Notes under the pieces: generated by a model
Database searches by the model: none
What the model was told of the DNA's origin: nothing
Seen by the model: the letters and a program-made list of their open reading frames with translations, nothing else
DNA from: Pyrenochaeta sp. MPI-SDFR-AT-0127
Lineage: Eukaryota > Ascomycota > Dothideomycetes > Pleosporales > Cucurbitariaceae
Length of the DNA: 64,000 bases
Assembly (NCBI GenBank): GCA_020747015.1
Contig: JAGTJM010000021.1
Location: 248,001 to 312,000 of the forward strand
Direction of reading: 5' to 3'
Part shown: one piece after another, positions 11,547 through 23,326 of the stretch
How positions within the stretch are numbered: the stretch's first letter is position 1
How the letters are laid out: each line of letters starts with the position of its first letter
Position numbers and translations under genes: made by a program

Positions 11547-13645
11547 ATGAACAGCACGCACTCGTGGCCCGACGCCGAGTTTGAGGCCATGGATGCGACA
11601 AACGACCACGAGTTTGGCAATTTGATCAATTTCGACCTCGACCTGAATCTGGGCGACAGCCTCACCCACGATCTCGGCGACTTCTCCTACAATGGCGACT
11701 TCAGTCAGGATGCGTCTGCCCCGCTGGCCGACCTCCCCAGCTCTCTGCATGGCTTCGCCCACGACCACAATGACGGCGGTGCGGGCGCACAACAGGCGCA
11801 GGGCATGGGCCACAGAATGTCTCAGTCCAACAACGACTTCTTCGACTACAGCATGGCACAGTACAGCCAGACGAGCACCCCGGTCTTCACCCAGGCGCAA
11901 GAGCAAGTGTACCGTCCGCACCATGGCGTACCACCCACCCCAAACAGCGTCGAGATGCACGGCGACCCGCACCGCTATCTCCAGCAAATGGATCCCCAGC
12001 AAACTCTCTTTGACCAGAGATACCACATGCGCAAGGACGATGCGGTATGTTCAAGGCGCTCGGCGACGTGACGCAATCGCGACTGACACAGCCCGTAGAC
12101 ATTCACCCCACTAGTCTCGCCCGCCGTCACACCCCACGATGCGCGTTTCCAGATACCCGACTTCACAGTCCCTGGAGCTTACTTCAGCCCCCTGACGTCC
12201 CCAGCACTAACCGCTCAAAGCCAGCAGCATGCGCTCCAGCACGGGCAGAACACGACCTCGGGAAGTTCGACAGGTCACTCGCCCATCGATGTTGATATGA
12301 ACATGTTGGGCGAGCCGGCACTGGTTACGCAGCAAGAGCAGGGTCGCAAGCTGAGGAGTACCAACAAAAGGAACGCGCCACGAACCGCAAATGGCAACAG
12401 CCGTGTACGACAGTCGCCGATTGTGAAACCAAACAGACGGAAAGCAACCGTCTCCTCTTTGATTCCGCCCAAGGAAGTTACCGAGTTGGTCCAAGAGGCT
12501 CGGGCGCTACGACCTTCTTCCAATGGCTTAGACGTGCCATTCAGTCGCGAGAGCTCAGAGACCGACTCAATCTCTCCTGAGCCCATGTTGTCGGAAATGC
12601 GGCCACCACCCAAGCCGAGTTCTTTAACAGCTTCCCCAGCGATGATGGCCCAGCGTAAGAGTCAGAGCACAACGCCTGCAACTCCTGCTTCTTTGATGCG
12701 CATACACCCTTCACCAAACTTTAGTGCTTCCCATGAAGTCCCACCCATGTTGGAGGATCTCATTCTTCCAGAAGCATCGTTAGATCGGCCACTACTCACA
12801 AGTGCCGATACTGCAATTCACGATGAAGATGTCGATACACCGCGCTTATCTGCACGAAAAACACCAAAGCTGAACCCCTTGAGCACCCCTGGCGCGAGCA
12901 TGTCAGGCAGACCAAGCCCGATGCTTGGCCCCACTTCAACTCCCACGAGCCCAGCGTTCTCCACATTAAATGGCAAGAAGGACGCAAAGCTAGCTCGTAA
13001 TTCGAAGAAGAGGAACAGTGTCAGCTCCAATCTTGTCAGCCCTGCCTTGAGACCGAAAATTTCACCGAGTATCAAGCCTCTACTTCCGGACGGCGGCAAT
13101 GGTATGTTGATGACACTATTGGCATTCAGGTTCTAATCTGACCTATAGCAGGACGCGTCGATAATACCCATGCTCTTTTACTAGCATCAAAGTCCAACTA
13201 CCAAAACATCCTTGATGGCACCACAGTTCCCGGCGTTGTATATCCCACCTCCCTTTCTACTAACCTCACATCCAAACGCACGTCCCACAAAATTGCAGAA
13301 CAAGGTCGCCGAAACCGCATCAACATGGCACTCCTGGAAATGCAGGCCCTTCTTCCTTCTACTCTACAAGGCGCTACGGAGGCTAAAAGTCCCGAGACAT
13401 CTGCTCAACAGTCGAATAACTCCAAGGCTGCCAAGGTGGAAAGTGCTATCGATTACATCAAGCAATTAAAGCAACAAGTCTCAGAAAAGGACGAACTTCT
13501 TGATCAAAAAGACCAGGAGATGGAGCAGTTGAGGAAAGAGCTGGCGGCATTGAGAAGGAGCAGTTCAGTAGGCTCGGCAGCTGACGTGGCCGCACAGCTG
13601 AAGGCAGAACCAGCTTCAAGTCCAAGAACCGATAACGGAACTTGA
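11547..13645 (+). CDS. nuc-1: bHLH transcription factor of the Pho4/NUC-1 (PalcA) type
   Basis: Probable activator of phosphate-acquisition genes, binding CACGTG-type sites in the nucleus. Three exons (11547-12044, 12099-13101, 13149 or 13152-13645) encode about 664-665 residues. The basic region HKIAEQGRRNRINMALLEM followed by the loop and helix AKVESAIDYIKQLKQQV is at about residues 545-620 and closely matches the NUC-1/Pho4 bHLH. It continues into a leucine-zipper-like coiled coil. The N-terminal 500 residues are acidic, then Ser/Pro-rich, and look like activation and regulatory regions. The start at 11547 (MNSTHSWPD) has a good context. An in-frame Met at 11469 is possible. The third exon has a tandem TAGCAG acceptor, so two isoforms differing by one alanine are possible. 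The assignment to the phosphate regulator rests on the bHLH only. Confidence 0.88.
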
Positions 13646-15149
13646 AAAACGAAAGCCATGATATGGATGACCTACGACCTACAACGGTGACATTACTTTG
13701 GGCACTGTCGACTGTGAGGCGTTCACGTACGCGTACGGCAATGCACACCCTGCAACGAAACGCCATGGCCGAGTCGGGCGACCAGTTTTGGCGCTGGCAT
13801 GCCATGGCATTGCACGGTCTGATGTTCCTTCTCAGAACATGCTAATGATGTTTTGTTACATGTCCCGTTGATTTATGATTTCTGCAATGCCTAGCGAAGA
13901 CTTGACTCAAGGGCAAGTTTACATGCGAGTCAGGCAACAGCGCAAGCAAGACTTGCCGTTGTCGTTGCACTGCAACCTTTTGCGTCTGTTTTTTTGCAAA
14001 GCAAGTGCGCATATATACGTTCACGTTGTGCTTTCCAACTGCTGAAAGCAGTCTGGTATTATTGAATCCATAGCTAACACAATACTATAATAAATCGTGA
14101 CAGCCCTATTGTCTTCTGCCCGTCCTTCCCCTGAGTTTTCTTGTCATACAATATTTACCCCTTTTCTTTGACAGTTCCCCTTTCTTCTCTCCTTGCCCAG
14201 TATCCATCCCGCCCCTTTGTAGCTGCAAAGAATTGCTAATGAATCTTGCACTCCTATTCCGCAACGAATTGCGCTTGAGTAGCTAGTAGGCCGATGATAA
14301 CACCCACACCCCATGCAGAGCGCCTCACACCATGCGCTGAGTCCGACGTCCACATAACAGATGCCATGCAAAAAGAACGGCTTCCAGCTTGGGCACGCTG
14401 CATAATGCTACTCTTCGTCTTAGCGCTGGTTCGTCTCATTAATTGTGGTCCTTACTTCTCGACGACCTCTTCTGCACGCTCATACCACGTACGTTTACGA
14501 AACATGAATTGACTGGCAAAGACTACGTCTCGGGCATCGACTTACAGCATCCGGTCTTGTATCAGGATCGAGAGACATTGTATACGTGGAGAGACGGAGG
14601 TGCAAAGAGGCTGGCTGGGTATCTGCCATTCCCCAACTCGAGGCTGCTTTATATAACTATATTACCCAGAGCAAGAAAAGCCACAAGGCTCATCTGCTTA
14701 CATCGAGATATACCTAGGACTACTAGTAAGGCTGATGTGCTGTTTCACTGGTATTCTCTTAAGCTGACGTAGAGCTCCTGTTTAACATTGACTCCGCTGG
14801 CGCAATCTCACTCTGCTCTACAGAATAATAATTCGACACAATAGCCCTGCCTTGAGAAATATTATGTCCCCTACCAAGTCCCAAAAAGTAGCCGCCGAGA
14901 TTGCTTCGCGAATGGCGACTAAGTATGATTCTGGATCGCATCGAAACGGTCACGGGCATGCCGAGTTTGCGTAGAATATAGTGCCACATATGATTTTTCG
15001 GCCAGCTTGTCCTCCCCTCCCCAAGATGATGCCATCTAGAGTTGTTGCCTTGAATGACGTGCTCCGATTCCAGGATGGAGAGAGGCAACTCGCGAAATCA
15101 TATCGCTCTGTTGCAAAGCGAGTTGTGTAGATTTTTTGGTCTCGGACTA
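13646..15149. other. Intergenic region, no gene seen
   Basis: Lies between the ends of the bHLH gene and the convergent phosphotransferase gene. Open frames of 60-109 codons occur (for example 14443-14772, +, and 14759-15088, -) but show no domain or splice support. I see nothing else. Confidence 0.5.
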
Positions 15150-15989
15150 CTAGAGTCCTGCAATGATGTGAGAACCTTGAAAAGGGCCATCATTGACTTG
15201 GAATACGCGTAGCAAAAGGGCAACAAGTGTCTCGTCGTAGGGCACAGGTCTAAGCTCCTTGAGAACACCTTGCACGAATTCATAGTCCGGACTGTCTGGT
15301 TGTTTGTGCAAAAGACTCGCATATTCAAACGATGGAGGGAAAAACCCAGCGAAAGCCCAATCCAAGAACCAGAGCTCTCCTGCTTTGTCTAGCACTAGGT
15401 TTCTTAAACTGAGATCCATGTGGCACATGCTTAGCTCATCGAACATTCCAGTCACATCTCCAGTGCCGCGAATGTTAAGCTTATGGTTAAACCACGGCTC
15501 CATATCCGTCGCGGTCTGAAATGTCCTGCCAGCTCCATAGAGAGTGAATAGCCCACCCGTGGGAATCCCTCCTCCCACCGGTCCAGGTATACTACTTCGC
15601 ATGGTCCTCATCCATGCGAGCCCTTTCGCCGCCTGAGCTATAATATGTTGCCGCTGCTGAACAGTGCGTTCCGCCCAGGGTATTGCGTCCAGAGAATTTT
15701 CGTCGATGAAGTCCATAACAAGGTAGCCGAATCGCCCATGATGAAAATGTCGATGTACCCGTGGAACGCGTATCTGCCCATTTGAGTGGCGGAAGACGTA
15801 GTCCATATTCCAGGCTTCCTGTTGGAGATCTTCCACACTCTTCTTCACGACCGCAGTACTTGTGATCCTTACAATATCTGCCCCTTTTTGAGATATGACA
15901 AGACCTTCTTTGATGGCACAAAGGATTTCGGGCTCTGGAACGGTAGAAAGGTCTTTCCCTTCGAGAGGATAGCGAAGTTTCGAGTGCAT
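15150..15989 (-). CDS. APH-like phosphotransferase family protein (fungal)
   Basis: Single-exon protein of 279 residues with an aminoglycoside/choline phosphotransferase-like kinase fold. The catalytic loop CHMDLSLRNLVLD (H-x-D-x4-N, near residues 188-200) and the downstream metal-binding segment LWFLDWAFAG (the DFG equivalent) are both intact. A core hinge-like LVMDFIDENSLD is seen upstream. Fungi have large, mostly uncharacterised families of such proteins. The substrate cannot be inferred, and real antibiotic phosphorylation is not implied. The N-terminus IVRITSTAVVKKS probably supplies the ATP-binding lysine. Length and motifs suggest a working enzyme. It is a lone gene beside a gene-poor region and faces away from the kinase fragment at 16753. 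Confidence 0.82.
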   Translation of the reverse strand: MHSKLRYPLEGKDLSTVPEPEILCAIKEGLVISQKGADIVRITSTAVVKKSVEDLQQEAWNMDYVFRHSNGQIRVPRVHRHFHHGRFGYLVMDFIDENSLDAIPWAERTVQQRQHIIAQAAKGLAWMRTMRSSIPGPVGGGIPTGGLFTLYGAGRTFQTATDMEPWFNHKLNIRGTGDVTGMFDELSMCHMDLSLRNLVLDKAGELWFLDWAFAGFFPPSFEYASLLHKQPDSPDYEFVQGVLKELRPVPYDETLVALLLRVFQVNDGPFQGSHIIAGL

Positions 15990-16752
15990 GATGGAATCAA
16001 CGTGTTTTTATGTTTCAGTGGAAAATGCAAGTAACTTGTGGGGTTTAAAGCAGGATATCACTGATGATGTTGAGCAGCAAGACGGAAGAGAATTGATTCA
16101 ATTGCTGCAGTGATTAAAAGGATGACTAGTTTGCCAAGCCCGGGGCCTCGAAGATATGGGGTATAACATTCATTTGGAACAGTATTCGAAGATTTTTTTT
16201 GTTTCGCTTTACCTAGGGGTAGAATGTTAGAGATCTGCTGTGTCTACTTATTCGCAAGTCTGGGAGATTTATATATATACTTGTCTTGAAACTGCACATT
16301 GGGCTTCAGAAGGGTTGGGCTTGCTCCCGATAAGAATTCAGAAAAGCACAGCACTTTTGTCATCACTGAGGTTGAATGCGTTACGGTTCTTGGATGTCCT
16401 GTATGGAGGCTTAATACTAAGAATGTATCTTTACATTATTTGACATGGCTGTGGGTGATGTTGAGAACGTCTGTTTGGGTAGGAATGGTCAAAGCAAACG
16501 TGCTAGGTGCCTGCGTCCGAGCTGCTTGTCCATTTTCGGAAAACATGGTACGCACACTGCGCTATACCCCCATTCACTACTCGTTGGCAGCGTTCTTCTG
16601 CACCCACAGCCTTCCTGAAGCATTTGCCCCCCTCCCTCTTTGCCCAGCCTACTTGATCGAGGCTTGACTGCTTAGAGGGCGCAGAATACGCGCTACGACA
16701 CGATCGCAACTTCGAATCATCAGCATGGTCATACGACTTTGATACTACTAAG
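15990..16752. other. Intergenic region, no gene seen
   Basis: Lies between two divergent kinase-fold loci. It is relatively A/T-rich, with a homopolymer T run near 16193-16200. Open frames (16299-16667, +) have no recognisable features. Confidence 0.5.
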
Positions 16753-17235
16753 ATGAACCCTTTCGAGTTTCGGCCTTGGTATCCAAAAGGAGTCACCTAT
16801 TTCATCGCTGCTGGTGCTAGCAGTTACATCGCTGTCGTGGACAAGGAAGCTGTCCTCAAATTCCCGCTTGTACCTTTGAAGGAGACAGATGTCTATACAT
16901 CCACCGGCCTCCAGTATCGCAGGAACGTCAGAGAAGCCGCGGTAAAAGGTCTCGCTGTCGAAGAACAGATACTCCGTACATTAGGACAACACCCTAGGAT
17001 AGTACGCCTCATACGTAAACACGAAGACGGCCTCGTGCTCGAATATCTGCCAAATGGTTTAGTAGGCCTCTGCTTGCCCTGGCTTCAGCGACAATCACTC
17101 GATTGGGACCAGCAATATCCACGGTGGCATCTATCCAAAGTGTTGAGACCAGCCGTTGAAATTCTCAACAAGTTAGTCAAATACCAAAACACAAGCGTAC
17201 AAGCCAGCTTACATCCACGGGTCTTGATTGCTTGA
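16753..17235 (+). pseudogene. Protein kinase N-lobe fragment lacking the catalytic lobe
   Basis: An open frame of 160 codons with a clear kinase N-lobe. A glycine-loop-like IAAGASSYIAVVDKEAVLKF contains the expected lysine. The helix-C region EEQILRTLGQHPRIVRLIRK has a glutamate, and the hinge is LVLEYLPNG. The family continues with a helix, a YIHG segment and an HxD catalytic loop. Here the frame drifts at YQNTSVQASLHP and stops at 17235. The next bases still contain codons for TYIHGS in another frame, then stop codons. No HRD-type or DFG motif is visible downstream to 17900. The simplest reading is a decayed or truncated copy of a small fungal kinase-like family. An unrecognised intron joining a diverged C-lobe is less likely. 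Confidence 0.68.
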
Positions 17236-20200
17236 AAATTGGATTTTGCGGGATGGAATATGGATAGCTGGCTTAGGGTGCGCACCCATTTGTCAAATTA
17301 GATGGCATAGCGGACAGAATAGTGAATGGAGTTGTGCCTGCTTCGCTGTCTCTGTGATCTTGCTCCACTTTTGTGGCATTCGCACGAGTGGATCGGCCCT
17401 AGAAAGGATGCTCGTGCAGGATGCCTCTTGCTGTAGCGACGAATCGTTGCTGTTCACTTAGGAGATTGCGCCCTGCTCTTTCCTGTGTCACTGCACAAAC
17501 GCCAGTGCTGAGTGAAATCATTTAGAGCTGGGCCTACTAGCGCCTAGATTCTTCAGATCTCCATGCCCTACGCGGGGAGTCCGAGGAACTGCTCTAGAAG
17601 AAGTTGTTCCAAGGAAGCGTGTTGCCTATGAAGATACTAGATATTGTTGTAATATTGATTGAGCGCTCAGAGCGTGGCTTGACGAAACGCTTCGACGAGA
17701 TGGATATGGAAAGTTTCTTGGTAGAATGGCACCTTTTGTCGTGGGGCAAGTTTTCCTTTTGTAGACAAGACGAGCTGATATTTGCGTTAAGTAAGCGCTG
17801 GAATTAACGAGAAAAGATAGGAAGCAGGGTTATCTGTCTGCTACCTAGTATATTCGTACTGGAGGGACCCATAGCTTATCGCGAAGAAGGCGAGCACACC
17901 TTTCACGGCTTCATTGGAAGGCTTGAGCATTAGATCAATCAACAATTGCATCACGGAAGAAATTCATCCAAAACAAAAGCTTGTTCCTGATCCTTTACAA
18001 TTCAAACAGTTGTCTGGGAACAACCAATTCAACATTGGCCAAGCATACACTGCACAAGAATGAGATTTGCTTGTCAACTCGTCATCGTGAAGTTACATGA
18101 ATCAATTATAGTCATTCACATCCCAAACACACAAATACAGAAAAGATCGACATGGTTGTTCTTAGCCTGGCTCATGCTAAACAACAGCTCCCTGTATTCC
18201 ACGAAGCCATGCATGCTCTTCCAAAACCAGGCAAAAGTTTTCCGACAACAACAGTAGCAACATCCTCCTGCTTCTTATAGCACTCTCCCGAGATACGTGT
18301 CAGTCTTGGACTTAGCATTGTCTGTTACGAGAGACGCCGATCATTGTGGATTTTAGGGCTGAAATGGGAAGCGAAGCTGCCCTGCATGACGAAGCGATTC
18401 GTGTCCGGCAGATTTCCCGCTACCGTCGACGCAACCATAACCCTAGGTCTGCAGATCACAGATTTTCTTATACCTAATTTGGATGTCGATGCAGAACTTG
18501 GACTACATATCTAGCGGCGACCAGGACAATTGCTGGTGTTGAAGACGAGTTGTGCTGAGGGGTATTCGGACTGCAGTGTTTGGGGCCTGGACACGGCGAG
18601 TTCGACAGCGAGTAGGGGGCCTTGCCGAAAGAGAGTTTGAGATGGAAGTCTGTCAAAGGCTTTAAGCGACCTTGGCATTAGTGTTGGCATTATGCGACTT
18701 CACGGGCAACTCCTTTGTCAATTGCATGTGGAAGCCGTTTCTTGGCATACTAATCGGGTTATCCGATTTGACGAGTATTCTTGGTTTCATGTGGGTACTC
18801 CTCCTAGTGGTGAAAGCCATCGGTACCGCTCCTGCGATGGAAAACAACTAACGGCATTCCCGGGCAGAAGGTCAATGTGTTGGCAGTCTATCAGTTTGCG
18901 TGAAGTTCACTAGATTGCTAGAGACTTTCCAAAAAAGGAAATTCTGAAGTGCATATGTTAACATTCACGAAGTTTGCACCATGACGTGTGCTGAGTCAAA
19001 TCTTTTTGCGTCGAAGCTCCATTGCTCACCTCCATTTCAACGTATGCCTGGGTCCATCTGGGTCCGTCAGGCGTCCCTGCCGAGCAGAATTATTCTTTCC
19101 GTCATGAATCATGCGATGTAATCAGCAAAACCAGATCAAGCTACAGGCTAATAGCAGATCTATAGCTTAGTAGTCAATACACATGGATGTTGACGCGATA
19201 TCTAGATCTCATGCCCTGCGCGCTCGGCAGCCGGGTATCTGCTTCGCTTCGTGGACCATCGTACGATAACATACGATATGGTGTATGCTTGGTGCGGGGT
19301 ATGATTGCTGGCGATATGGAGAAGCTTTGGCTAGGGTTGTGCTTATGCATTCGTGAAATGAGCACGTTCGAGTGGGAGCCAAGCATTGTGAAGACAAACG
19401 AGGTAAGAGGAAGTACAGTGCCCTGTCGGAAGCCAAGGCTATATTGATTTGGACCTGTTGACTTGCATGTGGAGATGCTGATGATCTTGAATGCTCGAAC
19501 CTGGCTGGAAGGACATTGCTTCCGGTTGATGCAGGCTCTTTGTACGCGTGAGATGAGATAAGACGATCCCTGCAACTCGGCTGGATGACTGGTCTTCATT
19601 AAGATGTTTGTGACATGTTCAGGATGCCAGGCGTGAATGAAATGCTGTGGAGCGGGGAGGCATATTTTCAGATGAAACACATGTGGGTATGAGCTCGCAA
19701 TTTTGCATCAAAGCTAACGGAGATTCTCGTATCTGTTCCGTTAGTACGATGCGTGAGTTGACATGCTGCGGGTGGCTGCGACCGATGAAGACCGAAGACG
19801 ACAGCCGCAGTTTGAGGCCGTGAGAAAACTCGGCGTTATGAGGTCGGCCTTGCACCCGTTTTCGCAATGGTTGGTACCGTCGCAGATTGCTGTACGTTCC
19901 TCAATCGTCGCGAGTTATATCCTTGACTGGCCCAATAACTCGACATATAAATCGCCAAGACTAACTAGGAATGTTCGCAGCAGCCAGTGGTGATAATCGC
20001 CACAACTGGGTTCCAGGCTGGACCCAATTGTGAGTCGCTTATTCAAGGCATAGTTGCTTTCACCGCTGTTCATTTCCAATCTCTTCCGCTCTGAAAGTCC
20101 GCCTAGATACCAAGATAGAGATCTTACTCATACGGCTGCATGCGTAAGCGGCAGCGGAGTGGGGTCGGGACGGAGGAAGGTCCTTCTAGAAAAATGGAAA

Positions 20201-22287
20201 GACTGTGGAAATTGGGCAAGCCTGCGTTACACCTGTTGTGTCCACAATGTGAGCGGTGCCATGCCATAGATTTCTGCATACATTGTGTTGTCACGTGTCT
20301 CAAATTGCGCCATACGTCCTGCCAAGACTCGGTATACATTATAGCGACCGTTGGGTACTTCGAGTCAATGCTGAAAACACGACAATCCATGGGACCAAAA
20401 TGCATCCAGTTTCGACAGGTTCTCAGACCAAGACCTTGAGACTCGTTCCTTACACGTTGCTAGGAGTTGTGTAATTTGACCGGAGATGGCTTAGCATAGC
20501 ACTTCTAAATCCCTTGGGACGAACACCTGGAATCTCTGCTTCGGTCAGTGTTCATGTTGCCAAAGCAGTGGTACAGTTTTGCGGAGAGATCTGTCCTAGG
20601 GCTGAGGGCGATCATGCGTCGAAAGCCTACCGAACAGCTGACCGTGAAAGAGCCCGACAGGCAAACCCAGAATGCGTGGCTTCTGGAATGTGAGCGGCTA
20701 GAAGTGGGACATTATCAAAAGCCAGAACTGGACTAGTGTTGATATAATCTGAAAGAGACTGTATGCCGAAACGCAGAAATGAGGCCTCGTGGAGTTCATC
20801 CTCCCACTTGATGCAGTGTACTGTTGCTGCATACTGGTATTGGGTGAGCAGATCCCAAGCCTTTAGGCTATTCAAAACAGTCTGCCACAGGGGCAAGGTC
20901 CATGAGGAGTCGAGGTGGTCATTGGTCCGGGGCAACTTGAAAGCCTGCCCCATTGATCACCGTTTACCGGGATACGAGGCGACTGGGTGTCTGGACGGTT
21001 CTGGAAAGGAAGAGTTGGGAGCAGGGGTGGTGAAAGCTGGCAAAGTCATCATTTCGGGAGTCTTTAGAGGGGTAAGACTGTACCGCCGTTATGATTTGAC
21101 GAAGCTGTAAGTTACATGATGATATAAGACGTGGCTTGCTCAAGGCTGGGCACTTCGTTGAGTTGGGAACGGTACACCCAGCTCGCGACACGGCTAGTGC
21201 TGACCACACAGATGGGGCTCCTCGTAATTTCCACTTGTCAGCTCCAGGCTTGTAGCATTGAATAGTAGAGAGTTGGGCTGAGAATGCAAATCGAAGCTGC
21301 TGATGTTGCGGCCAGTTTGAAGTGACTCTGCTGACTTTCAAAGCGATCTCCTAGGCCTCATGGGGTGGCTGAATGTATGGATGTAGCAGCCGCCGCTGTT
21401 CCTCATTGACCGTTGTACATTTGCAAATGAGTGCAGTAGCGAGATCGAAGACGCTTGATCAGCAGCGAGTACACGTTTTCCACGAGCGAAACATGTCTGG
21501 CCAGAGAGCCTCAATCCGAGCTTGATACTGTGTCACGACGCCTTGTAGGCGCACCGAATAATGCTTGCGAAGCTGCAGTCATCAATGATTCCGCTGGCGG
21601 AAAGATGCCATTGCTGGTAGGGCTGGTTAGCGACGCAATCACAGCTCTGAGCGGCTGCATCAGCGTCGACAGCAAGAAGCCCAAGCCACAGTTGGAGATT
21701 TGAAGCATGTTAAACTGTACACTGTCAAGTCTTCGCGTGGACCATGTCTCCATGTCAAGGCCTATCGCCGTGGCCTTGGGCTCTGGTGGAGGAGACGCGG
21801 CTTGACAGCGCAACGACTGGATCGGAGCGAGCGGCCTGCGCATGCAGGCGGGCCCACCAGGGCTCGTGGTTTGCAAAAAGTGGCGGACAGGTTTGGAAGA
21901 CGTGTGTCCCATGGCACCCTACTAAGCAGCACGTCGGCCCCAAGCCCCCAGCCCCAAGCCGTTGGCCAGGGTCAAGGATGTGGCATGGCACTACTTGCTG
22001 CATCGCTGCTGGGCCTATCCGCTTCGGGATGGGCTTAGCCAGCTGGAGTGAACGTGCGCAGCTACCCTTGATGCTATCCCTCTCGCTGGGATGCAAGGCC
22101 CAGATCCAGCTGTCGTATTAAATAATTCAACCTTCCCCCCACCTAGAGCCGTCTTGAAGTTTGCCGTATCTCCAGTCCTCAGACGCAGGACCGTGTTGCC
22201 AGTACTACGCCTTGCCGACCCTGCAACGCTCTTGTGCCGCACTACACCTCGCCAGCTAGCACCCTCGCATCCCAGACCAAGGGCACA
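17236..22287. other. Gene-poor region of about 5 kb
   Basis: I find no supported gene. Frames of 100-170 codons occur on both strands (19174-19680 -, 20627-20953 -, 20763-21110 +, 21511-21912 -). They lack recognisable motifs, matching splice partners or protein-like composition relative to neighbours. No terminal inverted repeats, transposase motifs or long direct repeats stood out by eye. The final 150 bases form the pyrimidine-rich leader of the bZIP gene. Decayed mobile-element or pseudogene sequence is possible but not demonstrated. Confidence 0.5.
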
Positions 22288-23326
22288 ATGGACTATGCCT
22301 ACTTCAGCGCGCCCCAGCAGCCCTACCACCACTACATGGGCATGCCCTCGAATTCCTTCCCACACACTGGAGTCGACCCAGACGCAATTCGCAGCGTGGT
22401 AGGTCCTCCACCATGGCTGCGGCGAGCGGTGGATGCCCCGCATTCAGCCGGGCGGAACAGTGACAAATGACTAATCTGGGCACCGCGTAGGAACCGCTGG
22501 ACCCAACCTTGTACCCAACCTCGTACGATGCCTTTGCATACCACGGCCTGCCCACCCCGCAGCAGGGCTCACCCGACGCCGCCGTAGCACACACGCCCAT
22601 GCCTGTTGGCAGCATAGATTCGGGGCTTGGAGGGGAGCTGGACGATGGCCCGGGACGGGCACGTAGCAGCAGCGAAGAGAAGGAGAGCCTCACCCCTGCG
22701 CAGAGCAGGCGGAAGGCTCAAAACCGAGCAGCGTACGCACTCGCTCCCAGCTGGCCTTGTCGATGTGGTTGCTGACCCTGTGTAGCCAACGCGCCTTCCG
22801 TGAGCGCAAGGAGCGCCATGTACGCGACCTCGAAACCAAATTGTCTGCCCTCGAATCAAGCACACATTCTCTACAGTCAGACAACGAGCGGCTGAAGCTG
22901 GCTCTGCAGCGTGCCCGCACCGAGAATGAAATCCTCCGAGCCACATCTGGACAGTCACCCACTTCATCGCGGCCCGTATCTGTCAGCTACCCATCACCAG
23001 GTGCCCATTTGCTGCTAGAGGAAGACGAAAAAGACGACATCTACAATGTCCAATCACTCAACAATGGGAGCGTCGTGAATGCTGCTAACAAGGAGCATCC
23101 CGCGTCCCGCCGAACGACCAAAGGCAGGGAGATTCCCGCGTCCCAGACATGGGACTTGATCCAGTCACATCCCCTCGTCAAACAGGGTCTTGTCGATATT
23201 GCCGACGTCTGCGAGCGACTCAAAGGCTCGGCAAAGTGCGACGGCCACGGGCCTGTTTTTGAAGAGAGCACCATATGGCAGGCAATTGAAGAGTCGAGAA
23301 GAAGTGGTGGAGACGAACTCATCTGA
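22288..23326 (+). CDS. kapC: bZIP transcription factor, AP-1-like KapC type
   Basis: Nuclear DNA-binding regulator of the fungal Yap/AP-1-like class. Three exons (22288-22398, 22491-22732, 22786-23326) encode 297 residues. The basic region is KAQNRAAQRAFRERKERHV, split by intron 2 in the second Ala codon, and is followed by a heptad zipper (LETKLSALESSTHSLQ, then LKLALQRARTENEIL). The QNRAAQRAFR signature identifies the Yap/Pap1 family. The C-terminus (TWDLIQSHPLVKQGLVDIADV, then CERLKG...CDGHGPVFEE...DELI) resembles the KapC group more than Yap1, which would carry a paired cysteine-rich domain. The start is the first Met after a pyrimidine-rich leader. Neighbours on both sides are gene-poor. 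Target genes are unknown. Confidence 0.9.
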
